Of a stretch of 64,000 nucleotides of DNA, positions 1 through 8,767 are shown piece by piece. The notes beneath the pieces are model-generated. The model was not told the DNA's origin and did no database searches. It worked only from the letters and a program-made list of their open reading frames with translations. The stretch spans positions 1,988,917 to 2,052,916 of the forward strand of contig NZ_QHLY01000012.1 of NCBI RefSeq assembly GCF_003185895.1, in the 5' to 3' direction. Each line of letters starts with the position of its first letter. Position 1 is the first letter of the stretch. The DNA comes from Cryobacterium arcticum (GTDB lineage Bacteria; Actinomycetota; Actinomycetes; Actinomycetales; Microbacteriaceae). The position numbers and the translations under genes are program-made.

Positions 1-722
1 ACGTAGTAGACCGGCAGCACCAGGAAATCGGTGAACCGGCTGGTGGCGTCGGCCACGTCGACGGCGCCGGCAGCGGAGATGAAGAACGCGACGAGGGCGT
101 AGACCACGGCGAAGACGGCGGTGGCGATCAGGCCGATCAGGATGCCGGCGGCCCGGTTGCCCAGGGTCTTGGGCGGGGTCGGAGCGGTGACGTAGACCGG
201 GGTGGGCGCGAACTGCTGCGTGGGCTGCTGCTGCACCGGGCTCTGCACGGTGGCCTGCTGCTGGGCGGGGCTCTGCACGGCGGGCTGGCTGGCCGCTGCG
301 GGAGTCGGCACCACAACGGTGGCGGCGGGAACGTAGGTGGGTGTGTAGTCCTTCTGCACCGACGTGGCCTCGTCGCGGGCGACTTCTGCCGCGGTGGGTT
401 CGGCCGGTTCGGCGTTGGTGATGCGCTCGACCTTCTCGGTCGGCGCCTCCGACGCGGAGCTGGCAACGGGGGTCGCCGGTTCGTAGTCGATCGGCTCGCC
501 GGGAACGTAGTCGGGGGTGGGCTCCGGCGTCGGCTCTGACGTCTCGGCGACCGGCACGGCTGTCGGCTCTGCGCGCTGCTCGTTCACGGTCTGGTCGACA
601 GACTTATTCGGGTCGGCGATGGTGGTTGGCTCGGGGTTGGTGCTGTCGGGCGCGTCGATGTGCTCGGTGGGAGCATCGTGGTTGTCGTTCTTGTTGCCCT
701 CGGGGGGCGTCGTGTCGGTCAT
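1..722 (-). CDS. Proline-rich membrane protein, C-terminus beyond window
   Basis: This frame is open from an ATG at 722 to the window edge (about 240 residues) and is preceded by GAGGAG six bases upstream of the start. Residues 1 to about 190 are acidic and rich in Pro, Thr, Glu and Gln (YVPGEP, repeated VQSP and QQQ stretches), as in an unstructured cytoplasmic or linker region. A hydrophobic segment (ILIGLIATAVFAVVYALVAF) follows near residue 205, and a second may begin at the edge. It is the last visible gene of the pilus-locus strand, 105 bp after pilO. I do not recognise a family, so a pilus role is only suggested by position. Confidence 0.75.
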   Translation of the reverse strand, partial: MTDTTPPEGNKNDNHDAPTEHIDAPDSTNPEPTTIADPNKSVDQTVNEQRAEPTAVPVAETSEPTPEPTPDYVPGEPIDYEPATPVASSASEAPTEKVERITNAEPAEPTAAEVARDEATSVQKDYTPTYVPAATVVVPTPAAASQPAVQSPAQQQATVQSPVQQQPTQQFAPTPVYVTAPTPPKTLGNRAAGILIGLIATAVFAVVYALVAFFISAAGAVDVADATSRFTDFLVLPVYY

Positions 723-827
723 GCTGCACTCCTCGTGAGCCTCGTGGCCGTAGCTCTGTGCTGCCACTGTAGCAATGAGGGGTGCGAAGTCGACGGAACC
801 GGGGCGCGCGCGGCGGGGACCACGCAG

Positions 828-1544
828 TTATCCGACCGTGGCAGCATGCTGCGTGCTGGGCACGAGCACGTATGCCAATCCAGAAATCGTCGCGGTCACG
901 TCGTCGGGAGCGGCCGCGGCCCCTTCTCCTGCACCGCGGCTGGTTACCAGGCCCGATACAAGGAACAGGCGAGCACCGGATTGCAGTCCGTTCACGAACT
1001 GGAGCGCGTTGGCATAGGTGCCCTTGACCGTCACGGTTATGGCAAGCGAAGCGAAGTTGTCGGTCGTGATTTTCGCGTTCGTCACCGGAGGCGTGCCCAC
1101 TGTCGGAGTGCCGGGTTCCGGAACCGAGGTCGGAGCCGAGCTCGCGGCAGGGTCCGATTCTGCAGCGCTTGCCGCCACCGCGGCGGGTGCCACCACAGGC
1201 ACGTACGGCACGGGATCCGCGACGGTGATGCCCTTTAGCGTGACCTGAGTGCCTCCGGCGAGCGCATCGAGCTGCTTGAAGAAAGCAGCCATGCCAGTCT
1301 CCGAAGGAACCGACGCGTTGAGCGGAGCCAGTTCACTCTTCAGGGAATCGAGTCCGGCAAAGTCCTGCTTCAACTGCTCAAGGACGGCCGACTGGCCGGC
1401 GTTTGCGGTGGCCACCGTAGCGCGCTGGGCGTTCGCGGCAGCCGCAGCGGCGAGCTGAGGTTGGATTCCAAGTAGTGTGCCCCCCACCAGGACCACGATC
1501 ATGGTGAGGATGGAGCCGATCATCCAGAATCGGTTCTTGTCCAT
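828..1544 (-). CDS. pilO: PilO-like type IV pilus inner-membrane alignment protein
   Basis: The product has 238 residues with a short cytoplasmic N-terminus, one membrane helix (about residues 8-28), an Ala-rich coiled-coil stretch and a periplasm-facing-type domain. That is the layout of PilO, which pairs with PilN to link cytoplasmic PilM to the pilus machine. A low-complexity Ala/Ser/Pro insert (about residues 120-150) precedes the C-terminal ferredoxin-like part. GAGGAG lies 8 bases before the ATG, inside the end of pilN, and only 2 bp separate the two genes. Sequence similarity in PilO is weak, so the call rests on topology and on its place after pilM-pilN. Confidence 0.8.
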   Translation of the reverse strand: MDKNRFWMIGSILTMIVVLVGGTLLGIQPQLAAAAAANAQRATVATANAGQSAVLEQLKQDFAGLDSLKSELAPLNASVPSETGMAAFFKQLDALAGGTQVTLKGITVADPVPYVPVVAPAAVAASAAESDPAASSAPTSVPEPGTPTVGTPPVTNAKITTDNFASLAITVTVKGTYANALQFVNGLQSGARLFLVSGLVTSRGAGEGAAAAPDDVTATISGLAYVLVPSTQHAATVG

Positions 1545-1546
1545 GG

Positions 1547-2209
1547 CTACTTCTCCTCGACCGTGAAGCGCTGCGCAAGGGCGGCATCGTTGACATGCAT
1601 GATGAGGGTCACGGTGAAGACACCGTCTTCGCCCCTGGCCACCGAGCCAGGAAGGACGTCCGCCACCCCGTTCAGATCGGCGAGGGAGTCCAACCAGGTA
1701 GGCACATCCGGTAGTACCGCGCTCTTCACAGTGAATGTCACCGTTGCAATTCGGGCACCCTGCAAAGGTGCGGTGGGCTGCACGTAGAGAGCCAGGGGCG
1801 AGGCCGAGTCCACGGCCACCGTCTCCACGCTCACGCTGGCGGGAAGGATGGCTTGAACGCTCTCGAGGTACGACTTCCAGTCGATTTCGGTCGAGGCGCC
1901 GACCTGCTGTGCGGCCTTGACAAGCTCGACTTGGCTTTGCACGGTTCGCACCTCGAGGTATTTGGATTGCTCCTCGAGCAACTTGGGCGTCAGCGCCTGC
2001 TCACTGGCCAACTGTGACTCGGCTTGCATCGCCCATGCAATGGACCCACCGATACCCAGCCCCATGAGAGCCACCACACCAATGACACCCCAGCCCATTC
2101 GGCGACGAACGACCCTGGCGTGACGTTCACGATGAACTTCGGGAGGAAGCAGATCGACTCGGGGAACACCGCCGATGATCAGGGCGACCTCCTTGCCGGC
2201 GCGGCTCAT
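1547..2209 (-). CDS. pilN: PilN-like type IV pilus assembly protein
   Basis: The product has 220 residues. The N-terminus contains RVDLLPPEV, matching the conserved INLLP-type motif by which PilN binds PilM. One membrane helix follows (about residues 38-60), then a coiled coil and a C-terminal domain. In the known complex, PilM (cytoplasmic) binds the PilN tail and PilN-PilO heterodimers span the membrane. The ATG overlaps the pilM stop in an ATGA junction, so translation is probably coupled. The motif and the pilM-pilN-pilO order make this a strong call. Confidence 0.88.
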   Translation of the reverse strand: MSRAGKEVALIIGGVPRVDLLPPEVHRERHARVVRRRMGWGVIGVVALMGLGIGGSIAWAMQAESQLASEQALTPKLLEEQSKYLEVRTVQSQVELVKAAQQVGASTEIDWKSYLESVQAILPASVSVETVAVDSASPLALYVQPTAPLQGARIATVTFTVKSAVLPDVPTWLDSLADLNGVADVLPGSVARGEDGVFTVTLIMHVNDAALAQRFTVEEK

Positions 2210-3255
2210 GCCGCCCGCCCGAGCGCTAGTCCGAGTGCTACGGCGAATTCGGAACCGTCGCGTCGAAGCTCCTGCAACGTGAGTCCCCTGCCTAGCGCCA
2301 CTGTTCCAAACGGATCTGCCACTTCGACAGGAAGTCGAGTCATCTCGGCCAAGGCCTCCGGAAGCCCGCGGAGCTGAGAGCCCCCTCCGCTGAGCACAAT
2401 TTGTCTCACCGCGTCAATCGGCCGAGTGTTCACGAAGTAATTGATGGTGTTACGCAGGCTGGTCAACTGCTCGCTAGCGACCTTGTAGATCACTTCGATC
2501 GCCTTCTTGTCAGCGGCGGCCACAGTGCCGGTTGCCAGGCCGAGACGCCGTTTGGTCTCTTCGGGTTGCTCGCCCGCGGGTTCGGCATCGGAGCGCAATG
2601 CCTGCGTGATGTCATTGCCACCTGTTGCAATGATGCGCACAAACTGCGGTACACCATCGATGGCAATGACGACACTCGTTGTGCTCCCGCCGATATCGAT
2701 GAGAGCAACCGTGCCGCTCACACCTGGGCGGGACAGCAACACACGGCTCAGGGCGAAGGGGATCAAGTCAACATCGACGGTGGTCAGGCCGGCCAGTTGG
2801 GCAGAGTTCACGTTTGCCAGTACCGCAGCCTTCACTGCTGCGATGAGCAGGCCGCGCACCATAGGTCCGGTTTCACCTTCGATCTCAGCGATGGGGTAGA
2901 AGTCGAGGAGCGCGTCAGCGATAGGAATGGGAAGCATTTCTTGCACCTCGAAGGGAAGTGATTCGCGGATGCGAGCTAGCGACATCTTCGGCACGCTGAG
3001 GTCACGGGCCAAGACTCGCTGATTACCGACTCCCAGAACAACATTCTTGGTCTTGAATCCCCCTTCGGCCCAGAGCTGTTTGAGGGCGCCGGCGACCGTG
3101 TTGGTCTCGATGACCTCGCCGCTCAAGACGGCACCGGCCGGAATCTGAACCTGGTGGTATCGCAACAAAGTTGGTCGCGCCGAACCGGGGTCACTTACTT
3201 CGACGGCGCGCAGCATCAGGCCGCCGATGTCCATTCCTACGACACTTGTTGCCAC
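2206..3255 (-). CDS. pilM: PilM, actin-like type IV pilus assembly ATPase
   Basis: The 349-residue product has an FtsA/actin-type nucleotide-binding fold. It shows a phosphate-1 loop (GMDIGGLMLRAVEV), a second glycine-rich loop (ALIDIGGSTTSVVI) and an adenosine-binding motif near the end (IVLSGGGSQLRGLPEAL). PilM binds the PilN tail on the cytoplasmic face. I chose the GTG at 3255 because AGAGGAG sits 7 bases upstream and the actin fold starts right after it. The same frame stays open upstream, but that would overlap pilD and encode unrelated Trp/Arg-rich sequence. The gene lies 34 bp after pilD. Confidence 0.9.
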   Translation of the reverse strand: MATSVVGMDIGGLMLRAVEVSDPGSARPTLLRYHQVQIPAGAVLSGEVIETNTVAGALKQLWAEGGFKTKNVVLGVGNQRVLARDLSVPKMSLARIRESLPFEVQEMLPIPIADALLDFYPIAEIEGETGPMVRGLLIAAVKAAVLANVNSAQLAGLTTVDVDLIPFALSRVLLSRPGVSGTVALIDIGGSTTSVVIAIDGVPQFVRIIATGGNDITQALRSDAEPAGEQPEETKRRLGLATGTVAAADKKAIEVIYKVASEQLTSLRNTINYFVNTRPIDAVRQIVLSGGGSQLRGLPEALAEMTRLPVEVADPFGTVALGRGLTLQELRRDGSEFAVALGLALGRAA

Positions 3256-3289
3256 TGGTCCGCTCCTCTGTCGCTTATTGAAAACACGT

Positions 3290-4129
3290 CTAAATCGCCC
3301 CGAGCACGGCCAGGTATCCGTTCCACAGCCACGCGCCGAAGAAGATTCCCACCCATGCGCCGACCAGCATCCACGGGCCGAACGGGATGCCGCTCGTGCG
3401 GGTTGCCCGTCCTGCCGCGAGAAGCCCCACGGCGTAGATGCCGCCGAGTAGGAAGGCTGCGAAGGCGCCGACAGCCAACTCTCCCCAGCCGAGGTGCCCC
3501 AGGAACAGGCCAAGCACACCCGCCAGTTTGACGTCGCCGAACCCCATGCCGCCGGGGTAAACCAGCGACAGGATGAAGTACGCCAGCCATAGCGCGGCCA
3601 TGCCGACCCCTGCACGCAACATCGCAACCCAGTCACCTGACAGCGCTGCAGCCGAACCCAGTAGACCAGCGCCAACGACGTAGCTGGGCAGAACCAGCGA
3701 ATTTGGGAGCCTATGTACGTCAATGTCGATCAGGGCGAGCGCAATGCTCATTGCAACGAGATAAAGAAAACCAGTCAGGACCAGCACATCGCTCGCGATT
3801 CCTGCGCCACTTGTTCCTGACAACATCCGCCAAGTGACAGCCACGAACGACAGAGCTGTGCCGGCCTCAACGAGGGGATATCGCGCGGAAATCGAGGTTC
3901 GGCAGGTGCGACACTTGCCGGCCAGCAGCAACCAGGACAAAACCGGGATGTTGTCACGCGGCGCGATGTGTGTGCCACAACGTGGGCACGCGCTAGGCGG
4001 AGAAACCACGGACAGGTGTATAGGCACCCGATAGACCACCACGTTCAGGAAGGACCCGATAGCGAGACCGAACACGCCACTCGTCGCCAAGGTGAGAAGG
4101 GCTAGACCCGCGGGCCACGATGCGATCAC
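3290..4129 (-). CDS. pilD: Type IV prepilin peptidase (A24 aspartic protease)
   Basis: The 279-residue polytopic membrane protein cleaves the leader of prepilins after Gly and usually N-methylates the new N-terminus. The cytoplasmic zinc-binding loop is intact (C48-PR-C51 and C73-RT-C76). The A24 catalytic aspartates are visible in LIDIDVHRLPN (about residue 135) and in GMGFGDVKLAG (D199). The N-terminal GSFLNVVVYR is a family hallmark. The start is GTG, overlapping the stop of the upstream minor-pilin gene (GTGA). Its substrates are presumably PilA and the three minor prepilins encoded just upstream. Confidence 0.95.
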   Translation of the reverse strand: MIASWPAGLALLTLATSGVFGLAIGSFLNVVVYRVPIHLSVVSPPSACPRCGTHIAPRDNIPVLSWLLLAGKCRTCRTSISARYPLVEAGTALSFVAVTWRMLSGTSGAGIASDVLVLTGFLYLVAMSIALALIDIDVHRLPNSLVLPSYVVGAGLLGSAAALSGDWVAMLRAGVGMAALWLAYFILSLVYPGGMGFGDVKLAGVLGLFLGHLGWGELAVGAFAAFLLGGIYAVGLLAAGRATRTSGIPFGPWMLVGAWVGIFFGAWLWNGYLAVLGAI

Positions 4130-5904
4130 GGAATCGGCACTCCAGCGGCAGTGAACGCCGGCTTCACTTCGACCACCACGTTGACCCCATAGGTTGTTGA
4201 GACCGGGGAGAGGAACTTCGGCGGTGCAATGTAGCGGAAGCGGTCGTCGTACAGGTAGGCCTTGGTGTATCCGTTGCTTCCGCTGCGCACAATGCCGCGG
4301 AACTTCTGCGAGATGGCGCCTTTGACCGTCAGTGTTCCTTGTGTACCGCCACGGTTATAGTTCTGCACCTGGAAAGTGTGGGCCACCGACAGGATCGCGG
4401 CGCTGATCGTTCGGTCATTCCCTAGCAGCGTTGAGTACGAGCCGCCCGAAACCTTCACTGGATTCCAGACCCACACCGCGTTCTGTCCGACCAGACCGAG
4501 GATGTCATCCTGCGCGGACACGTAAGTAATGTCGCCGGTCACGTACACGTAGTTCTCCGCGGCGAGAGTCATGGCCCCGCTGAGTGCGCCGCTGACGAAG
4601 AGGTCGCCGTTACGGCAACCGTACGACCCCGCGACTGAAGCGACATATTCTCCGCTCATCGGGTACCCGATCCCGTTCCCGGCTGCGCAAACCGCGTTGG
4701 TGTAGCTCGCGGGATACATGTCCGCGCCACTCGCTGGCCAAGTATTGGGATTGCCTGCCGCGGTCGGAACGTTTTGCACGAAGATCAGGTTGCGGTCGAG
4801 CACATCGACGGTTGCTCCCGTGGTCGAAGCCAGTCCGTTGGTCACGTTGCCCGGCGTCCCGCAGCGCGCCGGTGTGGTTCCGGATATGGCCGGTTCGCCA
4901 GCCACATTCGTCTTTTTGGTCCACGGCGACCGCACCGTCATCTTGCCATCGCTGGTCAAGGTGATCTTTGTGGGCCCCGTGTACAGGCATCCCGGCATCG
5001 CCACGACGGCGATGGGCAGGTCGGACCGGGTTTCGCTCTTCATCTCCGAGTTGGTCTGTGGCATCCCAACCTTCGGACTGTAGGTGGGATTGCCTTTAGA
5101 GAAGACCTGCCCCGAGCACGACGATCCGTTCGAGTCCTGTTTGAGATACCGCAATCCCGTTGGCGGGTTGTTGGCCGTCGTGACGATGCCGTTGAAGGTT
5201 GCGTCGCACGCGCGGATGGTGTCATTCGAGTGCATCGGGCCGTTGATAACGTCACTGTTGCCGAATGCGATGTCGCTGCAGGCGCTCGTGGGCGGCGTGG
5301 GGGTTGGCCGCCCCTGCCAGGCATATTTGACACAGGTGGCAACGTCATCGCCGTTCTGGTCGGGATCCTCGATTTCGTAGTCGGTGAAGTAGAGGAAGTC
5401 GATGAAACCTTGCTGTTTCAAGTTGGCCACAATGGTGCGGGTGGCCTGGCCGACGCGACCGGTGGAACGGATGCGCAGGATGCCCGAGCTCGAGTACTTC
5501 GAGGTGTCAACCTCATAGCGGTAGGTAGCCCTCCCGCCACTGCCCTCGACGGCGCCCCAAGTGCCGCTCGCTCCGACACCGAAAGCCGGATTGGTCTGGG
5601 GTCCGGTGGGAAGAGTCAGCGCACTGGTATTGCTGAACGGCGCGGCCGTGTTGCCGTAGATCATGTAGGCGTTGTCGTTAGCCAGTCTGCTCTCGTACTC
5701 CTCGACGCCGGCATATGCGGCCGAGCTCGCGGCGCTCCAATTCTGATCGGAGCTGGCCTTCACGAGGCCGCTCACGGAGAACGCCAGGGCCGAAGTCACC
5801 AGAATCAGCATGACCATTCCTGTGCCGATCACCATGGGTAGGGCGATGCCGGCCTCACGGTCTCTCGCGTGGGGACGCCCAAGCATCCGTCTGACCATGA
5901 GCAT
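4126..5904 (-). CDS. Large PilX/GspK-like minor prepilin, candidate tip protein
   Basis: The 592-residue product has a short basic N-terminus, then the prepilin-like segment G|IALPMVIGTGMVMLILV without the usual Glu at position 5. That is typical of GspK/PilX proteins, which cap the pilus. The large exodomain contains about ten cysteines and a GPMHSNDTIRACD stretch like that seen in DUF4900/PilX-type proteins. I chose the ATG at 5904, which overlaps the previous gene's stop (TGATG). The longer open frame upstream is a shadow of that gene. An adhesin or tip role is inferred from size and position. The C-terminal domain is not one I can name. Confidence 0.8.
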   Translation of the reverse strand: MLMVRRMLGRPHARDREAGIALPMVIGTGMVMLILVTSALAFSVSGLVKASSDQNWSAASSAAYAGVEEYESRLANDNAYMIYGNTAAPFSNTSALTLPTGPQTNPAFGVGASGTWGAVEGSGGRATYRYEVDTSKYSSSGILRIRSTGRVGQATRTIVANLKQQGFIDFLYFTDYEIEDPDQNGDDVATCVKYAWQGRPTPTPPTSACSDIAFGNSDVINGPMHSNDTIRACDATFNGIVTTANNPPTGLRYLKQDSNGSSCSGQVFSKGNPTYSPKVGMPQTNSEMKSETRSDLPIAVVAMPGCLYTGPTKITLTSDGKMTVRSPWTKKTNVAGEPAISGTTPARCGTPGNVTNGLASTTGATVDVLDRNLIFVQNVPTAAGNPNTWPASGADMYPASYTNAVCAAGNGIGYPMSGEYVASVAGSYGCRNGDLFVSGALSGAMTLAAENYVYVTGDITYVSAQDDILGLVGQNAVWVWNPVKVSGGSYSTLLGNDRTISAAILSVAHTFQVQNYNRGGTQGTLTVKGAISQKFRGIVRSGSNGYTKAYLYDDRFRYIAPPKFLSPVSTTYGVNVVVEVKPAFTAAGVPIP

Positions 5905-6596
5905 CAGGGCCCCGTCCTGTAAACAGGGAGATTGGGCATGCCGACTGTGTTCTGGAGAGTGACCGCTGAGCGGGTGTCGGTGGCGCTTCCCTGAAGCGTC
6001 ATAGTGACTTTGATCGCGGCAATGGTCTGGCGTTGAGCCGGAGTCAACCCTCCAGTCGGGGACGTCAGTTCGGTACCGTCCTTGAGCACGTAGGTGAAGA
6101 GGTAGGGCGCGCTGCCGCTCTGGGGCGCAACGGTGCCCGCCATAATGCGGGTGGAGCTGGACACCGTCGAGAAGGTGAAGAAGCCCGAACCGACCGGAGT
6201 CTCGATCGCGGGCCACTGTGTCTCGATCAGGCGGCGACTTGTGTCGAGAGACAGCTGGATCTTCACGGGCAGTTCCGCTGAAGACACCAGATTGACGTAG
6301 GCGTAGAGGGTGACGGACTCGCGCATCGCGGTCTCGAGGGCGGGCTGGTTGGCCGCACCCGAGACAGGGTTCTCCGTGCCTGCCCGGATCACACGAGAAA
6401 CTTCGTTCATGCCGTTGGATGCCTCGCGTGTATTGCTGTTCAATGTTCTCGCCTGGGAAACTGTGCGCATCGTGCTCGAGTAGAGCCCGGAGACGATCAC
6501 TCCAACTATGGCGAGCAGAAGCATCGCGACGAGCAGTTCGACGAGGCTGATCCCCTGATCGTCTCTGTTCAGCCGGTGCCGAATACGGGTGATCAC
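5904..6596 (-). CDS. PilW/PulJ-like minor prepilin
   Basis: The 230-residue product starts with a basic leader ending in Gly, then ISLVELLVAMLLLAIVG: a class III prepilin cleavage site with Glu5 and a hydrophobic assembly helix. The rest is a soluble domain without clear landmarks. Minor pilins of this type prime pilus assembly together with PilV- and PilX-like partners. I chose the GTG at 6596, which overlaps the upstream gene's stop (GTGA). The frame stays open further upstream, but only over sequence already coding in another frame. The family assignment is by N-terminal motif and operon position. Confidence 0.85.
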   Translation of the reverse strand: MITRIRHRLNRDDQGISLVELLVAMLLLAIVGVIVSGLYSSTMRTVSQARTLNSNTREASNGMNEVSRVIRAGTENPVSGAANQPALETAMRESVTLYAYVNLVSSAELPVKIQLSLDTSRRLIETQWPAIETPVGSGFFTFSTVSSSTRIMAGTVAPQSGSAPYLFTYVLKDGTELTSPTGGLTPAQRQTIAAIKVTMTLQGSATDTRSAVTLQNTVGMPNLPVYRTGP

Positions 6597-7960
6597 GGTG
6601 CCACCACTCGCGGGTCCAAAGTGAGAACACCCGACAGGACGCTCGACGGAGGCGGCGCGCTCAGGCCAGAAGTAACGGCGGTCGTTTCGGCGCCGAGCGC
6701 TGTGCCGCTGGTGAGCCGCCAAGCACCGTAGGGCAAAGCGACCGTCACCGAGTTGCTATTGAGTTGGCCGAAGCTGTAATTCATGGTCCCGCCGCACCCT
6801 GCCGCACCGGTTCCCGGTGCATAAGCCTGGGAGACAGCTTTCAGGAACTTGCCGTTGAGCCCAGTCACCGTCACCAGACCCATCGGGACAGTTGCGGCGA
6901 CGGGAACGCCGGGGAGAGTCGCTACGGCAGGCACCGCATGGCCCACTGCACCATCCGCCCGGGGCACGGTCCATTCGGCGGGATTCGGTGAAAGACAGCC
7001 CGGCAAGGTGGCGCTCGATGCAACGTACTTGCCGCTGAAGATCTGGTATCCAGAGGCAAACGGGTGGAGCTCGTAAACCTTGGACACCGCACTCGTCGTT
7101 GCCGTTCGGGTGTACAGCGGGTAGGTGCTCATGAAGGTCGTATCCAGGTTGGTCGGCAGAATTGCCGACCCTGCGGGGGCGTTGGACGCATACGTGACCG
7201 TGTACGCGCCGGAGCGGTCGTACTGGAAAGCCACGGATGCTGCGGCACCCGCACCAACCCCCACGAACGAGACCGGAGTGCTGACCTGGTTCACATCGAC
7301 GGAGTTCGCCGCCGAGACTGTGACGTTGTAGTTGCCCGGGACGACCTTCAGGATGTAGCTGCAGCCTTGCGCATCGGTGGGGTCAGGGATTTCCGTCAGG
7401 GTGGCGGCTCCTGCAGCGGGGATGGCAGGAGCGGCGGACACGATCACGCCGGCCTTACCGGTGCCGGATGAGCCCCGGACTGAGACCAGGATGGTGCCCA
7501 GCGTTGGATCGTTGATGCGGGTGCCAGGGGCGATCACGGTATCGGCTCGGACCGGCAGGGTCGAGGCGCGCATGCCGTCCCAGGTGACGGAAACATTCAC
7601 GCGTTTGTACTTCAGTTGTCCGCCTCCCGAACCGCAGGTGGCGTCGGCGCTGACCGACGTGACCCAGTTGGTCTGGCGGTGCAGGTGAAAAGTGGTGCCG
7701 TTGATGGTGGTGGTCTTGTCGGCGTCCACCAACGTGAAAAGGTCTTCCACCGCACGATTCAGGTCGATCTCTTGCGCAACCAGGTTGGCCGCTGCTTCAC
7801 GGGAGCGGTTGTCGTTTCCCATCGACAGGGACAGGGTGAGTGCATACGCCACCGATACAGCGATCATGGCGAAGACCATCATGGCGACCATGATCTCGAT
7901 GATGGTGACGCCGGAGTCCCGGTCCCTGGTTCCACCGAGGCGAGCATGAATCCTGCTCAT
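6593..7960 (-). CDS. PilV-like minor prepilin with large Ig/CnaB-like exodomain
   Basis: The 455-residue product has a leader ending DSG, then VTIIEIMVAMMVFAMIAVSV (prepilin site with Glu5). It is about three times the usual length of a PilV/GspI protein. After a pilin-like region come beta-rich segments (CSYILKVVPGNYNVTVSAAN; SVAFQYDRSGAYTVTYAS) that resemble carboxypeptidase-regulatory or CnaB-type Ig-like domains. At least four cysteines occur in the exodomain. It is the first of three minor-prepilin genes and lies 116 bp downstream of pilA, behind a strong hairpin. A surface or adhesive function is inferred from this architecture. Confidence 0.82.
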   Translation of the reverse strand: MSRIHARLGGTRDRDSGVTIIEIMVAMMVFAMIAVSVAYALTLSLSMGNDNRSREAAANLVAQEIDLNRAVEDLFTLVDADKTTTINGTTFHLHRQTNWVTSVSADATCGSGGGQLKYKRVNVSVTWDGMRASTLPVRADTVIAPGTRINDPTLGTILVSVRGSSGTGKAGVIVSAAPAIPAAGAATLTEIPDPTDAQGCSYILKVVPGNYNVTVSAANSVDVNQVSTPVSFVGVGAGAAASVAFQYDRSGAYTVTYASNAPAGSAILPTNLDTTFMSTYPLYTRTATTSAVSKVYELHPFASGYQIFSGKYVASSATLPGCLSPNPAEWTVPRADGAVGHAVPAVATLPGVPVAATVPMGLVTVTGLNGKFLKAVSQAYAPGTGAAGCGGTMNYSFGQLNSNSVTVALPYGAWRLTSGTALGAETTAVTSGLSAPPPSSVLSGVLTLDPRVVAP

Positions 7961-8002
7961 GTGGCGGCCCTCTCGGCGTTAGTTCAACTACGGGTGTTGA
8001 CC

Positions 8003-8040
8003 AGTGGGTGGGGTCCGCGGAACGCGGTACCCCACTCACT
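8003..8040 (-). terminator. Hairpin after pilA, candidate terminator or attenuator
   Basis: AGTGGGTGGGGT and its near-perfect complement ACCCCACTCACT (one mismatch) enclose a further CCGCG/CGCGG pairing. This makes a long GC-rich stem 36 nt past the pilA stop and 40 nt before the PilV-like start. No U-tract follows on the minus strand, so partial termination or protection of the pilA mRNA 3' end is as likely as full termination. Confidence 0.5.
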
Positions 8041-8076
8041 AGTTGGCGAATGTGCCTCGCCTAGCTCCGTGCGGTG

Positions 8077-8568
8077 CTACGGGGCGGTGCACGCAGTGGG
8101 GAGAGTTGCCGGCGCGACCACTTTCACGGCTCCGCCAGATTCAAGGGCGTAGAAGACCGAAGAACCGCTGCTGTTGCTCTTTCCCGCGACACAGAATGCA
8201 CTTCCGGTGCCGGGCAGGTAGGTCAGCTTGGCGGTGTTGGCGCCCTTTGACGCGCCGGCGTTCAAAGCCGCGGTTGTCAGCGTGACGCCGGTGGCGTCGA
8301 TCACGGAGGTCGCTGTGGGCAATGCGCCGGTGTTCGTCTGGAGGCTGACGATGGCGGTCTTGAGGTTCACAACGTCCGATTGAGCGGAGCTGTCCTTGGC
8401 GTTGTCCTGAACGCCCAGATACACCGGAATGGCGATGGCCGCCAGGATCCCGATGATGATTACGACCACTAGCAACTCGATCAGAGTGAAGCCCTTGTCG
8501 TTCGCGTCGGGGTCGTTGCGGCGGCGGTTGAGTGCGGCGAGGCTGCGAGAGAGCAAAGTGACTTCCAT
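8077..8568 (-). CDS. pilA: Major type IV pilin (type IVa-like)
   Basis: The 163-residue prepilin has a 26-residue basic leader ending in Gly, then FTLIELLVVVIIIGILAA, the canonical type IVa N-terminal helix with Phe1 and Glu5, ending in AIAIPVYLGVQDNAK. The soluble domain has two cysteines (AFCVAGK and the C-terminal TACTAP) that could form the pilin disulfide loop. Small size, canonical helix and isolated position (199 bp free upstream, hairpin downstream) point to the major subunit, expressed separately from the assembly genes. The ATG at 8568 has only a weak ribosome binding site, so initiation is less certain than the family call. Confidence 0.92.
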   Translation of the reverse strand: MEVTLLSRSLAALNRRRNDPDANDKGFTLIELLVVVIIIGILAAIAIPVYLGVQDNAKDSSAQSDVVNLKTAIVSLQTNTGALPTATSVIDATGVTLTTAALNAGASKGANTAKLTYLPGTGSAFCVAGKSNSSGSSVFYALESGGAVKVVAPATLPTACTAP

Positions 8569-8767
8569 TCCATAGGTGAGATCGAACTGGCGGTCAGGGC
8601 CGCTCTGTTGTCATGTTATTGGGAGGATATTCCCAGCTACGACCCATGGACGAGGGGTATTTTATCCAGGTCGCACCCCATTTCTGGGGTCATGGCGAAT
8701 GCTCCGAACCTCGCGCGGGCGCGACGGACGGCTGCTGCTCCTGTATGCAACGACAACGCCCGGCCCT
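8569..8767 (-). promoter_or_regulatory. pilC-pilA intergenic region: hairpin and candidate pilA promoter
   Basis: Read on the minus strand, a hairpin ACCCCA-GAAA-TGGGGT (8690-8675, GNRA-type loop) follows the end of pilC and may end the pilBTC transcript. Next comes a TAAAAT box (8664-8659) that could be a -10 element, without a convincing -35. An imperfect palindrome, GGGAATATCCTCCC (8634-8621), lies about 55 nt before the pilA start and could bind a regulator. These are motif-level readings only. Confidence 0.4.

Noticed and set aside
3256..3723. N-terminal extension of PilM into pilD
   Set aside because: Encodes Trp/Arg/Ser-rich sequence out of frame with pilD; GTG at 3255 has the ribosome binding site and the actin fold begins there.
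5905..6630. N-terminal extension of the PilX-like protein through the PilW-like gene
   Set aside because: Low-complexity frame over a coding gene; the TGATG junction at 5904 gives the real start and prepilin leader.
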